This document shows, piece by piece, positions 40,013-49,728 of a stretch of DNA of 64,000 nt (position 1 is its first letter; the number at the start of each line of letters is the position of its first letter). The stretch covers positions 95,091,363 to 95,155,362 of the forward strand of contig CM039462.1 in NCBI GenBank assembly GCA_022414725.1, given 5' to 3'. The notes below the pieces were generated by a model. The model saw nothing but the letters and a program-made list of their open reading frames with translations. It searched no databases and was not told the DNA's origin. The position numbers and the translations under genes are program-made. The stretch comes from Microglena sp. YARC. Taxonomy: Eukaryota > Chlorophyta > Chlorophyceae > Chlamydomonadales > Chlamydomonadaceae.

Positions 40013-40536
40013 TGGGTAGTAACTCCCTTTGGATAATTTCCTTAATTCCTGACGGCTGCTCATTTCTTTTCATTTTATTTTCGTTCTAGCCCTCGAGTTG
40101 ATGAATCCTCGACCAGCTTTGGGCGCTCAGGCGTCGCCAGACCCTGGTTTGGCTCCTCCCTCTGTCTCTCAGCCTACTGTTGCCCCCCTCCATTCATTCA
40201 TTCCAAATCAGAGAAGGTATCATTTGCTAACCAAAGGAGTTTCCCCCGCTGCTTCATAAATTTGCCTATGAGGGTACAGAATTTATGAGGTACTTCCAGT
40301 GTCTCATTAAAAAAGAACTTGGCAGTGGGAACTGCTGCTTCTGCTAAGGTATCTTGTTAGAAGGGGCCGTGCAAGACCTGTGTCAATGGGAAAAAAATGA
40401 GGGAGAAGAACTAAAGTGGAACGCAGTAAGGCAAGATTAAGTGCATGGACAGTGGTGTATATGCAAATATAATTTGCCTAAAGGCACTACAAGTTAAATC
40501 CTAGAGTGTTCAATCTACACAAGGGGCCAGGTAATG
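40013..40536. other. No recognisable gene
   Basis: Mixed-composition sequence with only short open frames. Confidence 0.4.
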
Positions 40537-40777
40537 CTATGGATCATGGCTGTGTGTACAATGGTCTAGTGGTAGACCAGATCGCTATAGAATGAAGAGT
40601 CGGGGGTTCGACTCCCCCTTCGGTCGCTCTTGGCGTTGCAGGTCGTCGTCAATCGCGATGGTAGCTTGTCCAGTTGAGGTAGGAGACCGCTCCCCACCCG
40701 CGTACGACGGGCTCCCTTAACACCACGCCCCATCAGGCGTTATCATTACCTTATCATTACCTATGGATCATGGCTGT
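40537..40777 (+). mobile_element. tRNA-derived SINE, copy 2, with 17-bp target duplication
   Basis: Element 40,554-40,760 (207 bp). The 5' tRNA-like head has A box TGGTCTAGTGGTA and perfect B box GGTTCGACTCC, 36 bp apart as in tRNA genes, which would recruit RNA polymerase III. The body has GTAGGAGACCGCTCC and the 3' tail is two TTATCATTACC units. CTATGGATCATGGCTGT is duplicated on both sides (40,537-40,553 and 40,761-40,777), the mark of LINE-driven insertion. Confidence 0.93.
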
Positions 40778-41200
40778 TAAGTGCCATGTGCAGGGTAACC
40801 ATCCAGTTCTAGTTGCTGGCTGACTTTGGTGAGGTAGGGCCCAATGGATCTGGAGGGCAGTTTGGGTGGGTATAGCACGCCCATGAGAATGAAGTCCATA
40901 GGGTTCCAATCCATGCTCAGATGGTTTACACATGTCATTTTCCCCCCCGGGAGGACACAGCTATGAGAGTCCATCAACATCTTGGGGTGGTGAGCAAGGA
41001 CTACGGCATGGGCTTGGACCATGGAAGCTTGTAGGCAGATAGCCCACGCACTCAGGGTAAGTGGATCCGCATGGAAGCTGCATAGTAGCTGCATAGTAAC
41101 AGAATGCAAACACGTCTGTTTGAGAGGGTCAGGGGCAGACAGGCAGGTCAATCACACAATGATGCGTGATCGGTGTATTCTGTCTATCAGTTCCCATTCA

Positions 41201-41271
41201 GGGTAATTCAAAGCGCGCGCTTTTGAGCGCTGACTTTTTGACCCCCTATGCGCTTCAAGCGCAGTTTTTTG
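41201..41271 (-). mobile_element. hAT-type MITE, truncated copy 2
   Basis: From CAGGGTAATTCAAAGCGCGC to GCGCAGTTTTTTG; only one end is present. Confidence 0.75.
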
Positions 41272-41379
41272 TTGGTGCCTCGGTGCTATTCGTGGATTCA
41301 GTGCAGGGGGGGTCTGGGGAAGGGGGTGGAGTCTTGGAGGCGTTAGTTAGATAAAATCCATGTCTTACTTTTGGGCCAG

Positions 41380-41591
41380 GTGAGAAGCAGGGTACTTCAA
41401 ATTGCCAAATTGGCCAGCGCTTTAGTGCACTACTTGAAAACAAATTAACTGCGCTTTGTAGTGCAAAAAGCGCAAAATTGCTTGCTGCGCCCACAGGGAG
41501 TTGCAAAAGCTGCGCTTAAAGCGCAGAGGGGGTCAAAAAGTCAGCGCTCAAAAGCGCAAAAGCGCGCGCTTTGAATTACCCTGGTGAGAAG
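41380..41591 (+). mobile_element. hAT-type MITE, copy 3, perfect target duplication
   Basis: Element 41,388-41,583 (196 bp), ends CAGGGTACTTCAAA and TTTGAATTACCCTG. The 8-bp flank GTGAGAAG is repeated exactly on both sides. 8-bp duplications and CAGGG termini are typical of hAT transposons. No coding capacity. Confidence 0.95.
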
Positions 41592-41830
41592 CAGCTTGGT
41601 ACCAGACTTTCTAGGGATGGAGAGTGTTGCAGCAGTCTTGGACAGGCTAACTTGGAGGTCATGAAATAGGTTGGTGGCTGCATGGATACTGAGGATGTTG
41701 GCTGTTGTCTTGGGGGGGGCAAGGAGCACATCATTAAGGATAATCAGTGACCCTCTATGTGTGAATTTCCGGAGTATGTGCAGAGCACAGAGACGAGGGG
41801 AAGACGGTAAGGATAAGATCTTTACAGTTA

Positions 41831-42540
41831 GATAAGCATTCGATCAATGCGCTAGGAGGAAGTACTGAGATGGCGCGGCACCTCAGGGTACCGGCATCAG
41901 AGTCCGTGCCATAGCTGGCAGCGGCATCGCAGTACAGTGCAGCAGGGAGGTAGTCCTGTGCACTCTAAGTCACTCTAGGTGAACCGGTGAAACCCGGTAA
42001 ATAACACTATGGCCCCTGAGCTGGGCCTTGCCCATCTGGTGACAGATGATAGGTGGAGCTCCCTGCCAGCTGTACCGGTAGTCTAAAAGGATGGGGGAGA
42101 TCCTGAACATCACGCAGGTTGGTTGGAGGGGTTACTTGTGACATGAACATGGGCGGCATGAACATGGGCGGCAGAGTCTAAGATCCATGATGTCTGCAAG
42201 GCTGATTAAAAGTCATCACTGTCATCAGAGTAGTCAGAGTCTGCAGCCAGTGCTGGCAGGTCATCGAGGTCAGATTCTTTACTGAACGATGCGGCAGACA
42301 ACACGGGACCTGGAGGGGACAGGAACCGGTGTGTACTTTGCCTACTCAGGTGCCGACGCATAAGTCGGTGTGTACTTTGCCTACTCAGGTGCTGACGCAT
42401 AAGTCGGACAATAACCAACAACCATATCACCATATGCGCCCCATCCCCAGAAGTAAAGGGGGGGTTCAGATGAAATACAGAGAGTCCGGAAACCAATCCT
42501 AGCAAGACTTAGCAAGCAGGCACACATGACAGGGGCGAGA
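41831..42540. other. No clear gene; short 39-bp duplication
   Basis: CGGTGTGTACTTTGCCTACT with AGGTG(C)CGACGCATAAGT is repeated twice at 42,329-42,406. A minus-strand open frame (42,206-42,505) ends in an acidic Asp/Ser tail but has no recognised family. Confidence 0.4.
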
Positions 42541-42839
42541 GAATGAAGGGCAGGCATCAGGGATTTTTATTTCCGCTATATACAGCGATCGCTAGTTTTG
42601 ACCCCGTTTTAGCGAAATTCTCGTTATAAAAAAAGTAAAAAAAGCTGTTTTTTTGTTTTGCCCTCAATGGCCCTAAAAAGCTACAAAAAGCTACAGAAAG
42701 CACTAAAACGCTGTCCCTGGAGGAGGCCTAAAACCATAAAGCTAGAAGAAACCCACTTTCAGATTTGAAAAAAATCACTGGCAGGCATGTTGGCTATACG
42801 CATCTGATTGATTACATTTTTTTAAATTTGAGAGCGGGT

Positions 42840-43195
42840 ATTGTTACATACTCAGCATAAATCAATGCCGAGACTGAACAGCGCCGGGGCAGCTGGACAG
42901 TTTCATAACAGTAAGGGGTTTGGCAACATACACCTCAGAAACTGGTCCAGGAAGTTACCTCCAATAAGGGCAAGGAAATGCAAAATAAAATTATTTACAA
43001 AAAAGCAGAGCGAACTACAAAGGCATGGAGAAAACAATAGAAGTAGGTGTATCTTGTAGGAGGGCTAAGAGTTGCTGTGGCCTAATGAGGTAGATTCCAC
43101 AAGAAGACGTAACAGGACAAAAGGCACAGGATATCCACCAGACAAACAAGGAGATAGGCATGGAGCTCTTAAAAGGTGGCCTTGACATTCCCCAT
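42840..43195 (+). repeat. About 355-bp direct repeat, copy 1
   Basis: From GTTACATACTCA and GCCGAGACTGAACAGCGCC to ACATTCCCCATCTAAAGGC. Its partner is 43,378-43,735. No coding potential recognised. Confidence 0.8.
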
Positions 43196-43214
43196 CTAAA
43201 GGCCAATACGAAAT

Positions 43215-43372
43215 GAAAAAAAAATTGCAAGGGGCTCATGTCTTCGTAGTGAAACAACACCGCCCTAAAGTCGGACTCGAGAAACCACCCGCCGTTTTCC
43301 GGCAGCGGGGCTCCAACTCCGGTGGCCGAAACCTGAACCACCGAGTCTAGACCATACCGCCCTCAAGGGAGA
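43215..43372 (-). repeat. Possible tRNA-derived repeat between the two direct repeats
   Basis: On the minus strand GGTATGGTCTAGACTCGGTGG resembles an A box and GGAGTTGGAGCCCC a B box with one mismatch, about 35 bp apart. It could be a SINE head unlike the 40,554 family. Confidence 0.35.
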
Positions 43373-43377
43373 GGATA

Positions 43378-43735
43378 CAGTTACATACTCAAATCAAATC
43401 AATGCCGAGACTGAACAGCGCCGAGGCAGCTGGACAGTTTTATAACAGTGAGGGTTTGGGCAACACACCCCTCAGAACCTGGTCCAGGAGGTGACCTCCA
43501 AAAAGGCGTACGAAAGAGCAAATAAAAGGCTTGACAACAAGCAATGCGAACTACCAAGGCATAGAGAAACTAGCGAATTAAGTGTATATCGTAGAAGGGC
43601 TGAGAGTTGCCGAGGCCTAAAAAGCGAGATTCTACAAGAAGACGTGAAGGACAAAAGGCGCAGGAAAATCACCAAACAAACAAGGAGAGAGGCATAGAGC
43701 TCTAAAAAGGCGGCCTTAACACTCCCTATCTAAAG
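43378..43735 (+). repeat. About 355-bp direct repeat, copy 2
   Basis: Diverged copy of 42,840-43,195, ending ACACTCCCTATCTAAAGGC. Confidence 0.8.
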
Positions 43736-43909
43736 GCAAACACAAGGCCAAGCCGTCAGCCAAAACGCCACAAGGAAAAGCACAGCTAAGAAAGGACACT
43801 TAACAACCTAAGCAGAACTACTAACACGATAAAAAGTGTGAGGAAAAGCGAAAGACCAAGACCAGCGGGGAAAAGCAAAGAGAGTCCATAGCCTACCTTT
43901 CAAAAAACC

Positions 43910-43959
43910 AAAATTGGTCTCGTATTGCCCTCAAGACTGGCCAATACGAGACCAATTTT
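43910..43959. repeat. 18-bp perfect hairpin
   Basis: AAAATTGGTCTCGTATTG, a 14-base loop, then CAATACGAGACCAATTTT. Its role is unknown; it may be the pair of ends of a very small element. Confidence 0.85.
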
Positions 43960-44029
43960 AGAACAGGAAGTTTTTAATTTTTGTGAATTATAGTATGTAA
44001 ATTATTTTGGAATGCATCGATGCCGCCAT

Positions 44030-44108
44030 AGTCTAGTTGGCCAAGGATACTCGGCTCCCACACCGCTCCACCTCAAAAGGGTGCAGCACCCGAGCAACGG
44101 TGGCGGAA
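44030..44108 (+). other. tRNA-Glu-like relic
   Basis: GCCGCCATAGTCTAGTTGG, then AGGATACTCGGCT matches the 5' half of eukaryotic tRNA-Glu; CACCCGAG and AACGGTGGCGG resemble the anticodon stem 3' side and acceptor. In place of a standard variable/T arm there is CCACCTCAAAAGGGTG and no GTTCGA box. Probably a broken tRNA or SINE head, not a working tRNA. Confidence 0.35.
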
Positions 44109-44149
44109 TATTTTGTTGATTTACGCCCTACTTTGTGTCGTACAACAGA

Positions 44150-44275
44150 CAAGTACTAAGTGCGTGGTATATCTGTACGCAAACGAACGTGCGTGGTGTA
44201 TCCGAACACGAGTGCGTGGTAATATCCGTGCGAAGTGCGTGGTATATCCGTACGCAAACGAACACACTTGTTTCC
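44150..44275. repeat. Short tandem repeat GTGCGTGGTATATCCGTACG
   Basis: Four imperfect copies of GTGCGTGGTATATC(T/C)GTAC with CGCAAACGAAC. Confidence 0.7.
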
Positions 44276-44399
44276 CGCTCAATCAAACGAATGCACAAGT
44301 TGGCCGATTGCCGTACTAATGACCTACGTAGTACACAATCCATGAACGCTGGCCGCAGATGGACCACTCGCAAGAATCCTTGAAAAGGTCGTCCTCGCT

Positions 44400-45075
44400 A
44401 GACTCAAACCCGAGGACCCCCTTTGTACAGCTTCCTTTATCACGCCGAATTGGGGTACTGCCTTTCTTTTCTTTCCTTTTCAAACCCTTTACTTACAGCA
44501 GTCGCCAGCAGGGTAATTCAAAGCGCGCGCTTTTGCGCTTATGAGCGCTGACTTTTTGACCCCCTCTGCGCTTTAAGCGCAGTTTTTTGTAACGCCCTGT
44601 GGGCGCAGCAAGCAATTTTTGCGCTTCTTGCACTACGAAGCGCAGTCTTTTTGTTTTCAAGTGCGCTAAAGCGCTGGCCAATTTAGCCATACCCGAATGA
44701 ATTTTTTTGGCCATTTAAAGTACCCTGGTCGCCAGACGGACAGAGGGGACTACGTTAAATAACCTCAGTCACCGTGGGGGGTACCGCCCCCCCTAGCCAC
44801 CACCCCGGTTTGATGGTGTTGTCCGAGGACCCCCTTTGGACAGCTTCCTTAATCACGCCGAATTGGCGTACTGCTTTTCTTTTCTTTTCTTTTCAAACCC
44901 GTTACTTATAGCAGTCGCCAAACAGACAGAGGGAACTACGTTAAATAACCTCAGTCACCGGCTATCGTGGGGGGTACCGCCCCCCCTAGCCACCACCCCG
45001 GTTTGATGGTGTTGTCCGAGGACCCCCTTTGGACAGCTTCCTTAATCACGCCGAATTAGCGTACAGCTTTTCTTT
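44400..45075. repeat. About 190-bp tandem repeat, three copies, first split by a MITE
   Basis: Units share GAGGACCCCCTTTGGACAGC, TTCCTTAATCACGCCGAATT, CAGTCGCCAGACGGACAGAG and the palindromic GGGGGGTACCGCCCCCC. Copy 1 begins near 44,405 and is broken by the MITE at 44,509-44,727; copies 2 and 3 run to about 45,075. Confidence 0.85.
44501..44735 (-). mobile_element. hAT-type MITE, copy 4, perfect target duplication
   Basis: Element 44,509-44,727 (219 bp), CAGGGTAATTCAAAG to TTTAAAGTACCCTG. GTCGCCAG is repeated on both sides (44,501-44,508 and 44,728-44,735). It interrupts the 190-bp tandem repeat, so it is younger than that. Confidence 0.95.
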
Positions 45076-45136
45076 TCTTTTCTTAAATAACCTTAGTAAA
45101 GCAATGCTGTAATAGGACTGCAGCACAACCCCGTTT

Positions 45137-45237
<101 letters not shown>

Positions 45238-45456
45238 CCGCCGCGGTTTGTGGGGGTGCCTCAAAACACACATCCTGTTATAAAACTGGACAGTTGACGG
45301 GTTGTAAAAAACAAAGTAGGCCAGTCAAAAAAAGGAAACAAACTAGAGGCTGAAAGAAGAGCGGAAAGGAGAGCGGAAAGGGAAGGGATGCGGAGGCAAA
45401 CAATCCAGAGCACCAAGCCCAACAAACACAAGAGAGGAGGGCTGAAACAAACAGAA

Positions 45457-45666
45457 CTAACCACCAGGGGAATTCAAAGCGCTCGCTTTTGCGCTTTTGA
45501 GCGCTGACTTTTTGACCCCCTCTGCGCTTTAAGCGCAGTTTTTTGCAACCCTCTGTGGGCGCTGCAAGCATTTTTTCGTTTTTTGCACTACGAAGCGCAG
45601 TTTTTTTGTTTTCAAGTGCGCTAAAGCGCTGGCCAATTTGGCCGTTTGAAGTACCCTGCTAACCAC
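45457..45666 (-). mobile_element. hAT-type MITE, copy 5, perfect target duplication
   Basis: Element 45,465-45,658 (194 bp), CAGGGGAATTCAAAG to TTTGAAGTACCCTG, flanked by CTAACCAC on both sides. Confidence 0.95.
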
Positions 45667-45704
45667 CCCCAAGGGCATGCGTTATGTGCACCTTAATATG
45701 CAGC

Positions 45705-45805
45705 AAGAATTGAAATTGAAATTGAAATTGAAATTGTTACATCCGTGTAGAACCGTTACTCACTGGACGTGAAGTTAAAGACACCATAGCGTAAGCCGGA
45801 GCTAG
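45705..45805 (+). repeat. Dispersed repeat ATTGAAATTGTTACATCCGTG
   Basis: Third copy, here with four ATTGAA units at its start, ending GGAGCTAGC. It is directly followed by the palindromic repeat. Confidence 0.65.
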
Positions 45806-45811
45806 CTATAC

Positions 45812-45880
45812 CGTAGGCGCAGGAAGTATTGGCAAATGGGTTGGCAAACGACCGTTTGCCAAACTGAATTATACCAGAAC
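45812..45880 (-). repeat. Palindromic repeat, inverted copy of 39,943-40,012
   Basis: CCGTAGGCGCAGGAAGTATT, then TTGGCAAACGACCGTTTGCC. Related palindromes with the TTTGCCAA motif occur near 45,917 and at 46,403-46,428. Confidence 0.8.
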
Positions 45881-45899
45881 TGAGCCAGCTGGGTGGGTC

Positions 45900-46510
45900 G
45901 TTAGCTGCCTAGCGTTTGCCAAGTTTATCCAACACCTTCGATTCAAACAAACTCAGTTCGACTGGTCCAGATCGCCTTGATCGTTCCTTGCATGCTCTGA
46001 TTTCGAGATGCACTGAGCTGGTCGCGCCTATCGAAGGTGGTCGCGCATGTCGAAGCTGGTCGCGCATGTTTCACTGACTGGTTTGACCGCCAGCGGTTTT
46101 GAGCGGCAGCGATTTGAACGCTAGTCGGATGCCACGTTTCCATGTCCCAGACCCGAAGGCGGTCCGGCCCATCAACCATTTTATCCGGGTGATTCGCCCA
46201 CCGTCGTTCCGTTGCATGGATCTGCTCCGAGCCTGGCGTAGTACCTTTGGAGGAGGTTTCATCAGTCATAACTGTCTTTCAAAGAAAATGAGTTGCATCG
46301 ACCGTCCCCCACCAAATAAAAAAACAAAAACACCACCAAAAATACTAACTTACTCTCTCCCTGGCTAGCTGGTGATGATAAACATGTACCAAGGGAATAT
46401 AATTTGGCAAATTTCCATTTGCCAAATGTTTTCCAGGTCTAAACCTGAGTAACTTTATTCAGGGCAAGTAACAATCACGTGTGCCAAGTTCTTCTTGCCA
46501 TTCTATTTCG
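45900..46510. other. No clear gene
   Basis: Minus-strand open frame at 45,943-46,269 has no recognisable motif. At 46,403-46,428 TTTGGCAAAT, TTCC, ATTTGCCAAA is a perfect 10-bp hairpin. Confidence 0.4.
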
Positions 46511-46726
46511 AGACATCAAAAATGGAAAAAAGAACCATTTGCCAACTCTTAATCTTGCCAATTAATACTGCGCCTACGGTAGTCACCCCAGGACCATCGC
46601 AGTAAAAAGAATTACCAACTACATCATACCAGTGCAGCTTAATACGGGGGTTTTTCACCCCGGTTGGGAAGCACCGGCACAATTCAGCTGGTAAGACAAA
46701 ACCTGAGAGGGGGGACGCTCTGTGTG

Positions 46727-48617
46727 CTAGTCCCCGGGTATAGACCCGGGGTGTGCTTCCATAAAGCGTCTGCACTGTAAAATACTCTGAAAGCTAGTAA
46801 TGGTGTGAGAGTGGACTGTGTCTGCCAGTTTGAGGGCACAGGTTCTCTGGAGTCCAAGAGTGGTCATAGAAGTCAAAAAAGAGGTAGGAATAGTACCAGT
46901 TGTTCCAACGGTGATAACTTCATAATGAACAAGGTATCCAGCCGATCGGAGGCCATTTACTAATTCAACATGCTGGGCGTGTTCAGTGATAAACTTAGTA
47001 GCATGGTTGGTATCAGAGCAGTATCCAAGCTCAAGAACCCAGAGTTCTTTATCAGACATACAGGTAGGGGAGACTATGTCAGGTAGGACGGCAAGATCAG
47101 GTCTCATTCTCTTCCAGTCCGCTACAGTAATAGTGGAGGGGCGTAACCAGTCAGGGAGACGTTTGCCCAGGACCCCCCTGGGGAGGTCCTCTTCCTTGCT
47201 AGCGTCCATGATCATTCTGTGGGATCCCAGGGCGCCGGTGCAAATGGCCTTGTGGATGAGTCGCACTGCGGCGTCATGTCTTTTGATATAGAGCCCCTTG
47301 AAAGTCCGGTGTGTGCAGCCCGCCAGGATGTGGCCCGCTCCGTCCTCACAGGTGTGGCAAATGGGCATAGGGAGTTCGTGGGGGGTGAGTGCTGGTAATA
47401 TAAGGGAGTTTCCAGCGGAATGCAAGTTTACGGTTCCATAGTCTACCCCAGCGGGCTTTAAGGATGTGGAATTTAGTTTTATGTTGGATAAGGGTTGAGG
47501 TCCAGAATTTGTTACTTGCTTGAGGAAGTTGGTGGGGAGTGTTATCAGCCCAGGTGGTTGCATAGATCCCTTTAAGAGGGTGTTGACCAAGGTGGCAGCT
47601 AGTGGGCAGGTTAGAGGTGATACCTTGTGTAAGGTTAGGTGCTAAAATTCGTGGGGGAATATCTCCCATGGGTGTGCGAGGAGGTTGAACTGTGAGCCAG
47701 TAAACATTGTGGCGGGGGATTTCCCCAGTGGTGTCAGTCAAATTGGTTAAGGTGGGGTGCTCAGCTGCTTTGCGTGCCAGAGTGTCTGCTCTGTCATTTC
47801 CAAGGATACCTGTGTGGGAACGGACTTTGCAAAGAGTGGTGTGTGAGCCATGCAGGATGCGTTGAATGAGGTGTTTTTGAATTGATTGCAGTAATGCAGT
47901 ATGAATAGAACGGGTTGTAGTGGTAGGGTCGTGAATCATTTTTTTTATAAGTTGAAGAGAGCAGAGGCTGTCTGTATGGAGGGTAAGAGATTTGTCATAA
48001 TCAATGTTGAGAAGGGCTTGGTGAATGGCTACCAATTCTGCCCGGTTGTTAGTTTTGGTGGCCCCTATTCCCCCAGGGTTGATGGTGTAACTTTGCCCTG
48101 CAGCCGGGACATAGACTGCAGCACCTATTTTGCTAGGATGCCCTGGTTTACCTTTTATTAGACTGCCATCTGTGTAGACCTGGAGGCCTGAGGAGGGGGT
48201 AGCTAGGTAAAGACAAGGGTGGGTAATGGTAAGAGGGGAGGAAGGAGGGTGTTGGTGGAGTGGAGTTTGCCAAGGATTTTTGGCAAGAGATTTAAGTTTC
48301 CGAGGGTAGGTGATGACAATGTCAGAGAAGGTAAGAGTGGGAGGTGGTGTGATAGTAGAGGGCTCCCAGGATGAGGAAAAGGCTTTGCATGTAGTATGTC
48401 CATTGGTCAAGAAAAATCTGGAAAGTTTAGGCAAGTAAGTAGCTTGGCTGTGGGGGTTGCATATAAGAATGAGATGTAGTTTTTGAGTGGAGGGTGGAGT
48501 GTGAGATTTGCTGCCAAGCCAAATTTCAGAGGTAGTATAAAATTCAGACTGTGGTCTAGAGTCAATATAGTGAATCCAGGAGTGATGGAGAAGAGTTTGT
48601 AAGGGCAGCAAGATCAT
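46727..48617 (-). CDS. LINE polyprotein: RNase H and C-terminal zinc-finger/nuclease-like domain
   Basis: RNase H has all four acidic residues: LQVYTDGSL (about 48,165), NNRAELVAIHQAL, LHTDSLCSLQLI and RSHTGILGNDRAD. After one frameshift near 47,350 follow a CHTCEDGAGHILAGCTH zinc-finger-like motif, RLPDWLRP, RPDLAVLPDI and KELWVLELGYCSD, which together resemble a PD-(D/E)xK arrangement (PD...ExE/LELG). That would make a restriction-like second endonuclease, an inference from spacing only. The frame ends at the stop at 46,727. Confidence 0.75.
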
Positions 48618-48688
48618 CAGGGAGGAGCATCAGGGTGCAGGTAGGCTGAGAGTATTTTCAGCATGGTCAGCACTGGCTAGGGCCCACC

Positions 48689-49693
48689 TTAGAGCTTGGT
48701 GTGCTTGTGTGGTGGAGTTGGGAACGTCACCAGTGAGCCCCCAGTCCAGGTGGTAAGAAAGGGGTCTTGGTTGGAGCCAAAGAGCTGGTCAGCAGGGCTG
48801 GTAGAAGAGAAGCTGGTGAGGCTTTGGTCGTAGCTAAGGGGGTTAGAAGTACGATGGTGAGTAATGCCCAGAGCAGCTGCTGCTTGGTAGAGAAAAGGAG
48901 AAAGAATGTTGGTGGCGGCAGGGGCAGCTCTGTATCTGGTTAAGAGGGCAGCTAAGTCAGTGTGGTATGTTCCTCCTTGAGTCAGTTGGTTCCATTTGGT
49001 GGGGTGGTGGTTTTTAAAATGGTCATAGTTTTGTTTAAGAGAGGTGAGTCTGTCGTTGGGTATGTGCCCAAGACAGTGACCAGTGGGGTTATAAAGATAT
49101 GAGGCGTTGGTGTGTGTGTGTGTGGATTGGCCATCCAGAGTAGTGAGGATGCCTGTCTGTATAGTATAGGCTGAGGGTGGTTGAATGTCCCAGTCTGGGT
49201 GCCTGTCGTGTGTGACAATTTTCAAAAGTTTGTGAACAAGGTTATGGTTGTCAGCATTAAATCCTGGCGAGGTGGCCCATTGGCCTTGTTGCTGGAGGTT
49301 AGTGAGGTGGATGTCCTTCCTGGGGTTGAAGTGTGTGGTTGTTGGGGGAGTGGTTTTAAAAGTGTGGGTTAATTGGGCATATGCTGGTTGTCCCACCAGT
49401 TCAGCAAGATGAGCCGCATGGTGAGATTGAGGTTTCCAATATATGGTGGAGGTAGTGGAGGTAAGAGGTGTGCTGTGGTGGATGCTGTATCCCATGTGTG
49501 TGTAGGAGTTGATATGGTCGTTGTGCATAATTGTTGGGGCCCATTGGACGTGGACAACGGTAGTGGTGGCAAGTTTGTCGTCGTTGTTAGAGCGCTTGCC
49601 CCGCCAGCTCGTAATGTGCAGGGCTTTGTACTGGGATCCGTAGGTAAGGTGGAGCAGGCACGCCGGTGGTGCGCTGCTGTCGGGAAATGTCAT
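48689..49693 (-). CDS. LINE polyprotein: region between RT and RNase H
   Basis: A 334-residue frame, His/Thr/Asn-rich, with no domain I recognise (WAPTIMHNDHINSYTHMGY, HDRHPDWDIQPPSAYTIQ, YRAAPAATNILSPFLYQAA). It follows the RT and precedes RNase H on the same strand, so it belongs to the LINE rather than to a host gene. Frame breaks with the neighbours on both sides. Confidence 0.6.
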   Translation of the reverse strand: MTFPDSSAPPACLLHLTYGSQYKALHITSWRGKRSNNDDKLATTTVVHVQWAPTIMHNDHINSYTHMGYSIHHSTPLTSTTSTIYWKPQSHHAAHLAELVGQPAYAQLTHTFKTTPPTTTHFNPRKDIHLTNLQQQGQWATSPGFNADNHNLVHKLLKIVTHDRHPDWDIQPPSAYTIQTGILTTLDGQSTHTHTNASYLYNPTGHCLGHIPNDRLTSLKQNYDHFKNHHPTKWNQLTQGGTYHTDLAALLTRYRAAPAATNILSPFLYQAAAALGITHHRTSNPLSYDQSLTSFSSTSPADQLFGSNQDPFLTTWTGGSLVTFPTPPHKHTKL

Positions 49694-49728
49694 GGCCTCG
49701 CGGATCCTGTCAGGATGTGAAGTGGGAG

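Larger units (their letters stand above)
40778..41830 (-). pseudogene. Decayed coding-like sequence of unknown family, split by a MITE
   Basis: Minus-strand open frame at 40,777-41,151 (HHPKMLMDSHSCVLPGG, LSMDWNPMDFILMGVLYPP) and another at 41,541-41,790 (VLLAPPKTTANILSIHAA, LFHDLQVSLSKTAAT). Composition looks coding, but I see no start, splice sites or family motif. The MITE at 41,388-41,583 lies between. A retroelement relic is possible. Confidence 0.3.

Noticed and set aside
44030..44108. Functional tRNA-Glu gene
   Set aside because: No T-arm box and disrupted spacing; kept only as a relic.
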